NCBI GenBank assembly: GCA_016169945.1
Contig: JADLSH010000395.1
Span: 9,638,001-9,702,000 of the forward strand
DNA: 64,000 bases
Reading direction: 5' to 3'
Source of the DNA: Trachythela sp. YZ-2020
Lineage: Eukaryota; Cnidaria; Anthozoa; Malacalcyonacea; Clavulariidae
The notes beneath the pieces are model-generated. The model made no database searches. It saw only the letters and a program-made list of their open reading frames with translations, and had not been told where the DNA came from. The position numbers and the translations under genes are program-made. Below, one piece after another: positions 1 through 10,941 of this stretch. The stretch's first letter is position 1, and each line of letters starts with the position of its first letter.

Positions 1-641
1 AGTATTAGTTATATACACACTAACCTTAAGGTAATGTTCACCAACATATTTCTTGTTTGTTTTTTTTGCACCTTTCCACAATCCACATATGCATTCTTGC
101 AGATTTGTCTTTTATCAGATTATGAAGTGCATGGAGTACACTTATTTCTAAACCTTAAATTATATAAAAAAATGCAAATAGAAACTGACCAATATATTTC
201 CCTTGGTTATTTTTTATACATGATGGTACACAGAGATTGTACTTACCAGTGTAATGCATTGAGTTCTTAGGATTTTCTACATTTTGCATGAATAAATGTC
301 TTGACATTTTTTGGGGGGATATCATCTGGCTATCAGAGTACACTGTTAGATGATCCAATGTGACATTTGTCTATATAGAGCAGAATTTTGAAATTTGAAA
401 GAAGGTATAAAATGTCATGGATGGTACTGTATACTTAGGGCCATTCCATTTAATCTCCACCCCCTCCTACAGATGAGACCAGTAAATATTTAACCCCAAA
501 GAGGGGTTTTGTGTAATTGGAAATATCACAGAGATCAAACAAGGCTGAAACAACCCACCTGTAGAAACAGCTTTAGAATCACCCTTGGGGGGGGGGTGAG
601 ATGTATCTATCCATTTGAAGCCCATGGAGGGACTAAGGGCT
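1..641. other. No gene recognised
   Basis: AT-rich sequence with short open frames on both strands, none with a recognisable domain or consistent codon pattern. A short G run lies near 587. I see nothing else to annotate. Confidence 0.5.
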
Positions 642-1013
642 TGTTTATATGATCCCACCGAGGAGGACAGGACATTTTCATCCCGCCTCAGCCGGAAAAC
701 TTGCCTATATATAGGTGGGATAGCATGTTTATATGAACAAAATACATTGCTGGGATGAAGTCTTTTAACTGCTTGATGTCATATTTTTTGTACAAAAGGC
801 ATTAACACATGATGAGCAAGGAAAAGGTCATCCCAGTTATGCGGGATGTGTTAATCTTGTTTAGGTGGAATCCCAGCATCTGTTGCCACTTGCCGAGATC
901 CAATCTAGGCAGAATAAGTGGCAGGATCATATAAACACTCATTAGAATTTGTACTATGTACAAGTGGAATCTTGGTAAGCATCCCATCCTGCTTGACTGG
1001 GATCATATAAACA
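642..1013. mobile_element. MITE-like element with inverted ends
   Basis: A perfect 16-bp inverted pair, TGTTTATATGATCCCA at 642-657 and its reverse complement at 998-1013, bounds 372 bp of non-coding DNA. Degenerate copies of the same motif lie inside, near 729 and 923. This architecture fits a non-autonomous DNA transposon. I could not find a clear target-site duplication, so the superfamily is open. It lies beside the THAP gene, probably in a downstream intron. Confidence 0.55.
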
Positions 1014-1085
1014 GAATTATATATTTATTAAACCTGAGATTAATTATTACTATGTAAACCAGTACAATAATATTAAAGTGCTTAC

Positions 1086-1794
1086 TTGGGTTGCACAGTT
1101 CGTAGGTCCTTTTATCTCTCTGTCTTGTCCTTCATCTGTTAGTGATTCCTCACAACCAGGGTCTTGTAGTGTAGCATCACACAAAGATGACGAGGCATCT
1201 GAATCCTTGCAAATATCAGGGTCTGGTCTAACATCACACAAAGATAATAATGCATCGACAGCATCAGCCTTCGCAGATGAAAGTGGCAACATCGATTCGG
1301 CTGCTAATCTGTCGGTAGCTGTCCTAAATCTTTTTCCATGGGCAAATCGTTCAGTTGGTGCCTTTCTCTTTCTGCAAAGCCGCATGATCTTTTATGTGAG
1401 AAGCAAAAAATCACAACTAATATAAAATGTATGTATGCAAAATGTAATCAGCTAATGAAATATTCATACACTTCACACATTATCCTGGATTTACATGGCC
1501 AAGTAGAAAAAAAAAATAACAAACCTTATCTCTACTTGCTGTCGCTGGAATGGGATCAGGATATTTTTCTATTGGCCCTTTCTTTCCAACAAAATGTAAA
1601 CTACATACATAGCTATCCTTTGTGCAAACAAAGCCATCAGCACGGCAACAAGCACGGATCCACGATTCTCTTCGTTTTTTGAATTTTCTTTCCGAAGGAA
1701 AAGGATGAAAAGTAACAGGTATTCTGTCTTTTATTAACCTTTCTAGATATCGTGAATCGGTGTTACATGTACCCCAAGCACATCTTTTAACCAT
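1086..1794 (-). CDS. THAP-domain protein, first two coding exons
   Basis: Exon 1 (1794-1525) encodes exactly 90 residues from the ATG at 1794-1792 and is an N-terminal THAP zinc finger. Visible are C5-x4-C10, the HPFP loop at 30-33, W45 and C64-x2-H67. THAP domains bind DNA and occur in transcription factors and P-element or Harbinger-type transposases. Exon 2 (1388-1086) encodes 101 residues, starting with a basic nuclear-localisation-like stretch and ending acidic. The borders look real: donor GT at 1524-1523, acceptor AG at 1390-1389, and a second donor GTAAG at 1085. All joins are phase 0. The gene must continue to lower coordinates, but I found no further exon, so the effector domain is unknown. 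It may be a domesticated transposase or an ordinary THAP regulator. Confidence 0.75.
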
Positions 1795-1997
1795 GATACT
1801 GTCACTGAAACAACAGCCAAGCACGGCTGCACGCCGCTGATTTTAAACTGATCTTTTTTCAGTTTACTCTGACTGAATTTTAGACACATTATAGATTATA
1901 TATACACAAGTCAGTTTTCTCAACTATTCCGTCGAATTTCTTTAATATTCCCAATAAAAACGCCAATAAAATCCGATTTTGTTCACCACTTAAACGC

Positions 1998-2426
1998 ATG
2001 TGTAATACTAAATCTACAATTTATTCGCAATGTTTGTCACATGTTCTTGAGTGTCAGAAAGGCGGATTTAAGCCGCGCCCCGTGGTGGGGAGGGCAATTC
2101 GAACGACTCAGTACAAGGTAATCGGAAGTGGAATTCTTACTTGGATAGAGCTCAGCGAAGTGTTGTTACATGTTGAGACACAAATCAACCGTCGACCGCT
2201 CGACTATGTCGAAGATGATCTAGAGTTACCTACGCTGACGCCGGCAACGTTCTTACACCAACGCACGTGTCATTTACCCGTAGCAGAGACTTGGACGATC
2301 GCCGAACAAGATTTACGGGCACTAGCTAAATTTCTCAAGTCGTGTAAAGATAAGGTGAGATGTAGAGTATCTGCTGATGGCAGGCATAAACAGATAGGAG
2401 TTAAATGTAAGAGAGGCACTCATTAA
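1998..2426 (+). pseudogene. BEL/Pao integrase C-terminal fragment
   Basis: The middle of this frame matches the end of the BEL/Pao integrase core and the segment after it. It has a WIELSEVLLHVETQINRRP-like helix, then a YVEDDLE...PLTPATFL-like stretch. The first 30 and last 25 residues look unrelated, so both edges are broken. No LTR, RNase H or protease is present beside it. The BEL/Pao element near 37-41 kb lies on the opposite strand and lacks its own integrase, but I see no sequence that would tie the two together. I read this as a small relic of an LTR retrotransposon. Confidence 0.6.
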
Positions 2427-2883
2427 CGCCGAAATGATGAATGGTGCCAAGTTGGGAAATGAGACACATTTCTTGGCTTTTGTGGCTATCATTATTACTT
2501 ACCGAAACTGTTAATTAACAATCATCTCATACCTACAACTAATATTGGAGAATACTTTAAATATTTAGGATGATTTTTTGATTTTGATATGTCCAACCAA
2601 GAACATAAATCCAAACTTATGTCTCTCTCTGATGAACTAATGTCTGATATCGACCAAAAACCTCTTCATCCGAAAAAAAACTTATTTTATATTGTCGGGA
2701 ATTGCCTCCGTTGTCGCTTGTTTTCCCCGCTTTCTTTAATGAAAATATTTACAAAAGTCTGCTACCTCGCAGCTTTTTTCACACACTCCCGAGTCCATTT
2801 CGAGTCTCTCCTGAATCTCATCGCAACTTCCGGTTTTCACTTTCACTAGCATAAATAATTACAGCAATCCCAACAATATAACC
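2427..2883. other. No gene recognised
   Basis: Non-coding as far as I can see. A short plus-strand open frame at 2589-2849 has no recognisable domain. Confidence 0.45.
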
Positions 2884-3828
2884 GCTACGTCCTATCAAAA
2901 ATATCCTGGCATTTCACTGTTGCAGCTCTGTCTAAAACCTGGGTAACTGAAACTATTGATTCTGTAGTCAATAAAATACATTCGAAAATGGCTTGAAATA
3001 CAAATTTCTGGAACATTAAGTAACATTTACCTAACCTGTAACAAATTTGGCCTAAGTATCCTCCCACCATCTGTCAAACTCATCCAATGCCAAACAGTCC
3101 TACGTAATGCATTAAAAACATCTCCAAACGAATCAATAAACGAACTCTGGAAATCAACTAACAACCACACTAATGTACAATATGGTATATACAATTCAAC
3201 CAAGGATGTTCTCAAAGAATTTCATTCTGGACAAGAAGATAAACTTCAAAACCACTTGAACTGCCAAGGTTCATTTTTCTCAAAATTCTCCCTATCACAG
3301 TTCAACACCCTTTGGTCTGTTGCTCAATCAAAACTAGCAAAGAACATTTTTAACTTCACCATCCGTTACATAAATAACTCTCTTCCTACACAAAAAAACC
3401 CTACAAGATGGGGTTTTAGCTTCGAGTCCTGAATGTTCATTTGGCTTGTATCCTGTTCATTTTGCTACACGTGGTTGCCGGCTGTCAATCTTATCTAGAA
3501 CACTTTACATGGAGACATGATTCTGTATTGAACTTTCTCGCAAAAACATTTCAAACTGTAAATACGTATAAGCTATATGCTGACCTACCTGGATTTAGAA
3601 GCCCTTCAATAATAACTGGTGATATATATCGGCCAGATTTACTAATCTCTCTATATCCTCGAACTTACTGTTGGATTTGAAACTAACCTACACAACAATG
3701 TTGCATGCAAGAAAGCCAAATACAAATACAAATACTTAATTGAAGAACAACGCAAGCACTTTGCATCCACTGAATTTGTAAACTTGTCAATCAGCTCTCT
3801 CGGTAAACCAGTAACTTGTAAAGAATAA
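2884..3828 (+). pseudogene. 3' end of a REL-endonuclease LINE
   Basis: Reading across two or three frame changes recovers the C-terminal part of a non-LTR retrotransposon of the kind with a restriction-enzyme-like endonuclease (R2/NeSL type). In order there is an SKISWHFTV...TWVTETIDS thumb-like segment, a long open stretch at about 2985-3431, a degenerate CCHC-like knuckle ending in HVVAGC, then TWRHDSVLNFL and RPDLLI followed by LELTVGFE. The last two resemble the catalytic PD...(D/E)-x-K signature region. The stop is TAA at 3826-3828. The frame is broken at 3431 and again near 3670. Everything upstream, including the reverse transcriptase palm, is missing. Assignment to this clade rests on motif resemblance. 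Confidence 0.6.
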
Positions 3829-5838
3829 GAGATTGATATTTATGATCAATTAATTGGCAGTAGCCTACCACTGACAAGTAAAATCGTCTGGCATTAGACA
3901 GAGTAAAATACTAATAAAAGTAGGGTGCATCTGGGCTTAAATATCACAAAAATATATATCATGCACAGTAGAATAGGTTTGCATATTAATTGTTAAATGG
4001 GGTTCACGATTTACGGTATCACTATGCCAGACAGTTTAGTACATATGACAAATATAATGACAAATATAATACTACATCAGGTATGTGAAAAAATTGTAGA
4101 TGCGTGAACACATTGATACACGACTTCAACATGTGGTATTCAGGGATGGAGGAACACAAATGAACTATTTGTTCCACATGGATGTGTTAGCAAATAGGTC
4201 ATATTATTGAAGTCTATTCATCAGTAGCAAATGTTAACTATGTTGAAAATCAGGAGTATAATTTGACACATGACTATAGTCTGTGAATAGAATGTATAAA
4301 GTATATATAAACACAGCATATCAGATCCATACATTGGCTAGAATTGACTAGTCAAAGCTGCAGTGTTCCATGTTTGTTTGTTCATGCTACAATACAAATG
4401 AGAGTGATGTGTAAAGTACAGGCAAATGATTGCTTGAAAGACACTAAATATAAGCGATTTAGAGGAGAATTTGCCTATGGATATGAATTTCTATTATGAA
4501 ATTATAAGTATGTGATTGTGACACTGCAATAAATCATAAATGTCATGCCAAAAGGAGTATTGTACAGTCTTATCTTTTACCGTCTTAACTATTATATACT
4601 ATAAACAAGACTATATTTGTACACAATATTCTATTTAAAGAAATGTGACCACTATAAAATGTGGAATTGCTAAATCTGAAATTAAAATGTGGGATTAGCT
4701 AGTATTCATGGTTGTCAAATATACTTTAGTATATTATGTGCATAAACAAGATGCTATATTTTACAATTTACGCGTCAATGTTATGTTAATATGTTGTAGT
4801 ATTTCTTACCTTGATGTAAAGCATTCTTTCCGGTTTATCCATAGGTCTATCTTCGTATTTCCACGTTTTTATATTCGTTTTTATATGAATTAACGACATT
4901 TTGTCAATCGCCATGTTGAATTTTTTAAAGATCTAGCCCGCGAACAGGCAAAATTGAATGATGTAATGGCCTTGGAGAACATTACGTCATTGCATTGTAA
5001 GCCACTTGCTGATTGGTTACCAATTTAAATAAGCTTGTCGCTGAATGGTTATAAGTTAACAGCTAACAGCACAATGGCAATATATCTGCATTCGCAGATA
5101 CAAAAAGGCTTACCTTGTTTCCTGATTTAAATGACATTGATACATAGCAGGTCAAGTCAAGCAAATACTTTGTGTAAATTGGCGAATCATTTCCACAGCG
5201 TAAAATGCTATCAAACCACCTCCATACTTCCTCGACTCTTGCCATGTTCAAAATAGTACAGAATATTAAAACTATCGTTGGTTTGATGGATAATTTTCAC
5301 CGTCAAATTTAAAATTTTACTCATGTTTACAATTCTGAATTCTCGCCCTTCAGTAGTCCGCCATCTTGAAAAACTCAACATCAATCCAGTTATACATTGA
5401 GATCAAAGAGTAACAATATAATTACGTCATTTTAAGCTAGCCATCACTGATTGGTCAAACGAGGTGTAAGCTAATCGCTGATTGGCTGATATGAGCTTGT
5501 CGCTGAATGGCTACAAGCTAACGCACTCTTACTCGCACGATGGCAATATATATACAAAAATGTTAGACAATGTAGGCTTGGATAAAAAACACCAACAATA
5601 TTGCATGAAACAGATGATGTCCGTCGCAATTAGAACGACATATTATGTTTTCTGCTGTAGAAACAAGGAATGGACCAATCCTGAACTGCTTAACTTTTAA
5701 TATGTATAATCATTTGTCTATAATTCTTTCTGTGATTGTAAATAGTTCATATAGTAACATATATAGTAATATACTAGTAATATATAGTAAATTACCTAAT
5801 ATAGTGAGATTTACAATTGTATGTAATGTTAAAAAATT
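3829..5838. other. No gene recognised; one short duplication
   Basis: Two kilobases of AT-rich DNA without a supportable gene. A sequence containing AGCTTGTCGCTGAATGG and, about 40 bases later, ATGGCAATATAT occurs near 5033-5093 and again near 5494-5552 in the same orientation. This suggests a small dispersed repeat or an old local duplication. Confidence 0.45.
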
Positions 5839-5873
5839 TGTCTCAATAAAGTTTTCATTATTATTATTATTAT
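5839..5873 (+). mobile_element. LINE 3' tail (plus strand)
   Basis: A polyadenylation-like AATAAA at 5845-5850 is followed by an ATT microsatellite at 5857-5873. The same kind of tail ends LINE-4 near 27.5 kb. No coding part of this plus-strand LINE can be recognised upstream. It abuts the tail of a minus-strand LINE that begins at 5874. Confidence 0.5.
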
Positions 5874-5910
5874 AGGCTTTATTTAACGAGGCTAACACTT
5901 AACAGCAGTC

Positions 5911-8900
5911 CAGTGTTGTAGAAGTTACTTTTTTTTTGTAACTAGTTACAGTTACATGTTACAGTTACTCTTCCAGAAATGTAACTAGTTACAGTTACAA
6001 GTTACAATAATTAAAAAGTAACTAGTTACAGTTACAAAGTTACTTTTCAAAATTTGTAACTAGTTACTTTTAGTACAAAGTTACTTTTATTTCGTCATAG
6101 AATGAACTGGAGTGTCAGCGTACGCAGCAGTATAAAATACCCAAATGTTGTTGAGTCAATTTACCTACCGTAACATGCTTGCGAGAGACTCAACGAAATA
6201 TAGTTATAAAGTAATATATATATACATGTCATAGAAAGTTCCCATAGCAACTATATAGCAAGTAAGTTAGGTAAAACCGTTGTTTAATTTAACAAGAGTA
6301 GAGTTTTCAAAGATATTGTCAGTCATCGAGGAACGATGTGGTCTGAAAATTAATCCTGCACAGCTGAACAGCCTTTCACATGCTGCACTTGCAGGGACAG
6401 GTGTGTTCAGTTCAATTAACAACTGACGAAGTTTCTGCCACCTTGTATATGCAGAAACTTTATCACTGGGGCTTCCAAGGAACAACTGCAGCTCATCTGC
6501 AGATGCACTTGTCAATTTTGGAGTAAAGAAAAAATCGCCCTCATCTTCCTCAACATAAGAAATTGAGGTTTCAGCATCTTGAACATGAGTATCACGTTCT
6601 GCTTCAAGTCGTTCATTGATGAAGTCCAATCCTGCAAAGAAGAAAACTGTATTTAAAAAGATTTAAACAATTATAATATATATTGAAATACACTCTAATA
6701 TTTCCCCATTGTTTGAACCATTATTCAGTTGAACGTTTTAAAACCGCTTGTACCTATCTTATGCACGCTATCATCGTTTGTCCAGTTAGTCTTGAACTTT
6801 GGATGAAGTATGGCAGCAGCATTTATCTTATTATCTTCAAAAATATAATCCAAACGCTTTGCAATGCCAGCCAGTAGTGCCTTCACAAGAGGTTTCACAG
6901 TTGAAATTCCAGTCTTCTTGTCAAGTTTCTCCTTCAGAATCATGATGGTCGGAGCAAGGTAGCCCATATTGCATTCTTGCAATATGTTCAAGGCTTGTGC
7001 AACAGGCTTCATGACCTGGGCATAATCTTTCAGAAACTGGAGCTCAACTGGTTTCAGTCTACAAACAAAGAATTAAACTAAATATATAAATATATTTAAA
7101 CTTCAAATCATTTATCAATCCAAGCTTTATATTATATGTTTTATGTTATTATTTATCAATAAATATATCATATTAATTGTTATCAATTTATCATCATATA
7201 AATATATCTATTTTTTATTCCTAAATATATATTATTTTAGTTATCATTAATTTATCAATCTGATATATCTTTGATCAAATTCTTACTTATAATAATACTT
7301 ACTTGGGAACATTGAACTCAGTGCAGAGTTTGTGAATAGCACTTTCGCCCTTCGTCTTCGCAATTCGATTCAATCACTCAACAGCCATGAAGATGGAATT
7401 CCAACGGGTCGCATTCGGCTTCAAGAGAACAAGGCCACACTCTTCTTCAACAACTTCCGCAGCTTGCGCGTAGCGAGATGCTTTGTTCCAAAGAGCCTGG
7501 CATTTTGCAAAAGTCCCTCTGGTTAGCCGTTTGTAAGTCGGATCTTCCTCGGCCTTCTCTGCATCCACCGTCGATATCAAATTAAAGGTGTGGGCAGCGC
7601 ACCATTGATGAGGGGGAAGGTGATACTCAAAACTTTCAGCTGCTTCTGTTAAATCACTGTAAACATCATGGAAGGTGCATTCATCCTCTTCCGATTCACT
7701 CTTTTCCTCATCTGGTCGTTCTGGGTCCTCAGCAAAAACAGAAAATGCTTTCACAAAGTTCGATCTGTTGTCCGTTGTGGTCTTGACAATCTTCGCCATA
7801 ATTTCATACTCTGTGTGAATCTCTTCGAGCTTTGCTGCTAGAACATTGTAGGTGTGCTTACCTTTCAGGCGACGACATGCGAGAGCTGCACTGGTTCGGT
7901 TGAGCGTTTCGTTGTCAATCCAGTGTGCTGTAACCCCGATATATGAACGGCGACGAGCGGTCCAACAATCAGTAGTAGTTGCAACTTGTTGCACTTTCGT
8001 CATGGCTTGTCTTACATTATCCTTTATCAAATTAGCCTTCTCGCCAATTCGTTTTGTGACAGTTTTCCTGCATATAACAGAGCGATTCGGTTGCAGACCC
8101 TTGATAAGTCTTTGGAAAGATTGCATCTCAACGGTTGAAAAAGGCATCAACCCCTCGGTGATGAAACTAATCAAGAGATTGTCAACTGTGGCTTGTGAAA
8201 CCAGATTAGCATTGCTTGGGGTTGAAAACATGGAATCAACTTTGGATTGTTTCGCTGAATTTCCTGACTGAGGGTTGCTATGTTTTCTCTTTCGAGCTTG
8301 AGAACATATGTCATTAAACTTTGATAACTGGTGCGGATGGGCTCTCTAAAAGTCAAATATGTAATAATTTAGAAGACTCGATGTTAAGGCCCTCAGTTTA
8401 GTATTACACCAGGAGAAAATAAGCCGATAAGTGGCAAACGACTCGTAAATTAAACAATTAAACAGCCACTGAGATAAAACGTTAACACAATAATAATATC
8501 TATAGGAGTTTACCAGTTGCTTGCTATTCTATAATAAACTGGGGTGTATATACGGTATATTGCTATTTTTAACGATTACACAAAGCAAATTTATGCAAAT
8601 TTTCGAAATATTTGATGCTTCGCTGCCCTCGTCCACGTCGTGAAAATATTTCAACTCCAATACGGGAAAAGCTTGTATCATTATATTATTTATATACACT
8701 ATAATTCTATAATATTCTAGTTATAGACTTTAATAAAGAAGGCTTCCTCAAAAGGCTGGAACAAACAATATAATTATATAAAGCGCAACATTTACTATTA
8801 AATGACCAACTAACCTGCACATGTTAATGCAAGTTCGACGTTGATGATAGCGTAGCGGAGCACTGCTTAACTTTCGGTGAACAAAGTAAACAGTTTAGCT

Positions 8901-9347
8901 TTACTACTTGTTTGGTCGCCGATATAAATTGGAACATCTTTTCCAAATACGGCCATGGATGTGGTTCTGAAGACATCTGATTTTCGGTTCAATATCTTGT
9001 AGACTTGTAGTTGTAAGTTCTATAGACTCGACTGATAAACAAACGCACATGGACTGGCTATTGAATAGTTGATCCAGAATGCATTGCAACAACGCCAGGG
9101 GCTGGGCACAAGATTGGGTGACGAATTTCGGAGTTAAAATGATCGGAATGTTTGAGAAAATTGAAAAAGTAACGGCGCTCTCAACAGCATTTGTAACTCG
9201 TTAGAGTTACTTTTTATCTCCAATTTTTGTAACTAGTTACAGTTACAGTTACTTTACTAAAAAAGTAACTAGTTACAGTTACAGTTACTTAAAAAAGTAA
9301 CGATTACAAGTAACTAGTTACTTGTAACGAAGTTACTCACAGCACTG
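5911..9347. mobile_element. hAT-1 DNA transposon
   Basis: The left end starts CAGTGTTGTAGAAGTTAC and the right end, read inward, starts CAGTGCTGTGAGTAAC. Both fit hAT termini. Each end carries about 170-190 bp packed with copies of GTAACTAGTTACAGTTAC (about 5925-6090 and 9165-9335), as expected for subterminal transposase-binding sites. The interior encodes a hAT transposase on the minus strand. The flanks share 12 bp, CTTAACAGCAGT, at 5898-5909 and 9348-9359, with one extra C on the left. That is longer than the usual 8-bp duplication. Removing the element rejoins the 3' UTR of LINE-1. Confidence 0.85.
6267..8822 (-). pseudogene. hAT-1 transposase, one in-frame stop
   Basis: Four exons can be laid out: a start ATG at 8822 with donor at 8814, exon 2 about 8343-7303, exon 3 7058-6754 and exon 4 6631-6267. 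Borders are GT/AG and phases agree, giving about 570 residues. Exon 2 holds TTDCWTARR (first catalytic Asp), TTDNRSNFVKAF (second Asp), CAAHTFNLI and NATRWNS. Exon 4 holds the C-terminal dimerisation region with ACERLFSCAG (catalytic Glu). The only lesion I find is TGA at 7376-7374, where related proteins tend to have Arg, as a CGA-to-TGA change would give. No BED finger is visible; the first exon is only a few codons in this model and is the weakest part. Confidence 0.8.
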
Positions 9348-10760
9348 CTTAACAGCAGTAAATTACACTGATGATTTTGTGGCCCTCACTATATACCAAA
9401 CTACATTTGAATATACTAAACTAGTTAAAAATGTTAAAAGTGGTTACAGATTCATGATCATGGTGGTTCTGGTCATCTAAATACGACTTATATAGATTGT
9501 ACTTAAAGCTAGCAAACCATATCTAATAACCATATCGATGCAGTTCCATTCAATAGAGGATCTGACCGTAAAAGTACGACCCCCTTCAGTTTTTCTGGTA
9601 AATCTAGGACACAACAAGTTTGTATTTGAATAACATGTTTCTCTTTGATGGATGTCCGAATTCCGTAATAAAAGTCTATCAATGTAACTGGGTGTATTTA
9701 TATTCGTATTTACGCTTGTAAACTAATGCACTTCTTTTGATATGTGATTGCCTAGTAAATGGCAACCAGTTCAAGGTATTAAATAAAGATCCCGACGGAG
9801 CAGTCCTTTCAGCATCAAGAATGATATGTGCAGCCCTTTTCTGAAGCTTTAGAATTATTTGAACACAATCGCTGCAACAGTTTTCCCATATCATACTCCC
9901 ATACATCATTGTTGGTTTAATAATGCCATTGTAATACGTTTCCCTTTGTTGTTTCTTCAGATATGGGCTTATATGCTTTAAAAGACCCAATCGTTTTGAT
10001 AACTTTTTACATAGTTGATAAATATGTGGCTCAAAGGTCATGTTTCTGTCATGTGTTAAACCTAAGAGTTTAAGCGTGGAGACTTCTAAAATTTCAGAGT
10101 TGTTGATCTTAACATTCAAGCATGGGGTAATGTTGTCATGAAATTTCGTAGCAATGCGTTTCCCTGTAATCAGCAGTGATTTCATCTTGTCCATGTTTGT
10201 TATCATTTAGTTGTCAGTCGCCCATTCGCCTACTGCCGACTTTTGAGATTTGGTAAGAGATTTCAAAGCTTTCCAAATCCCTTTAGGATTCCCTTTGTTT
10301 TCATCAATGGACTCTTGTACATACATGCGTTTAGACTTCTTTATCAAATTTGTCACAAAACATTTTACACGTTTTTGTTTAAGCTGGATGTAAACTTTCA
10401 ATGCCTCATTCAATATTAATTCAAGCACGTCAAGAATATCGTCAATTTCATCAAATACAAAGGCGCTATCCCATCGGGAGTTTCGAAGGTCTTCAAGTAA
10501 TGACTCTTTTTAGGTCCAGATAATTTATACTTTTGTGTCGAGATTCCTTCCTTGTCATCACGTATTTTCGGCAGAATAATACTGGGAGATGATCAGCAAT
10601 TCCAATATTAGGCACAATGATATGAGAAATAAAATTCCCATGAGTGGTGTAAACATGATCTAGGCATGTATTGCTCTTGGGTCTTGTTGCCATTGTGACA
10701 TGCTGAGGCATATTCATACTAATTAAAGACTTAATAACCTATGCTTTGAATATGTTCTTT
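9348..10760 (-). pseudogene. LINE-1 (deleted CR1/L2-like retrotransposon)
   Basis: Three remnants lie in minus-strand order. At 10750-10493 is the end of an APE-type endonuclease, with LDHVYTTH and GIADHLPVLF (the SDH motif is ADH). At 10428-10207 is the linker before the reverse transcriptase. At 10206-9679 is the thumb and C-terminal part, with a QKRAAHIIL helix and WLPFTRQSHIK. A tail resembling the usual SSIEWN end follows near 9570. The catalytic palm, including the YADD box, is absent: linker and thumb are joined directly at 10206/10207. The 3' UTR continues across hAT-1 to an AATAAA (minus) at 5883-5878 and a TAA array. The 5' side is cut where LINE-2's tail begins. Confidence 0.75.
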
Positions 10761-10941
10761 TATCTAAGAAATTCCTAAGAAATTACTAATAATAATAATA
10801 ATATTTATTCAGGAAGCTCCATTCACCGGAGTGTTTTACAAGAAGGTCCTGCGATATATATCATTCAATATTATAAACTAAGCTATATTAAATTTTTTTA
10901 AATATTTACAAAGTCTGATAGATTACGTATAGAAAGTTCAA

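Noticed and set aside
5063..5251. Minus-strand frame of 62 residues (MNMARVEEVWRWFDS)
   Set aside because: I considered a BED-finger exon because of the Trp and Cys, but the His pair is missing.
6683..8271. Plus-strand open frames across hAT-1
   Set aside because: They lie opposite well-supported minus-strand transposase exons and show no motifs.
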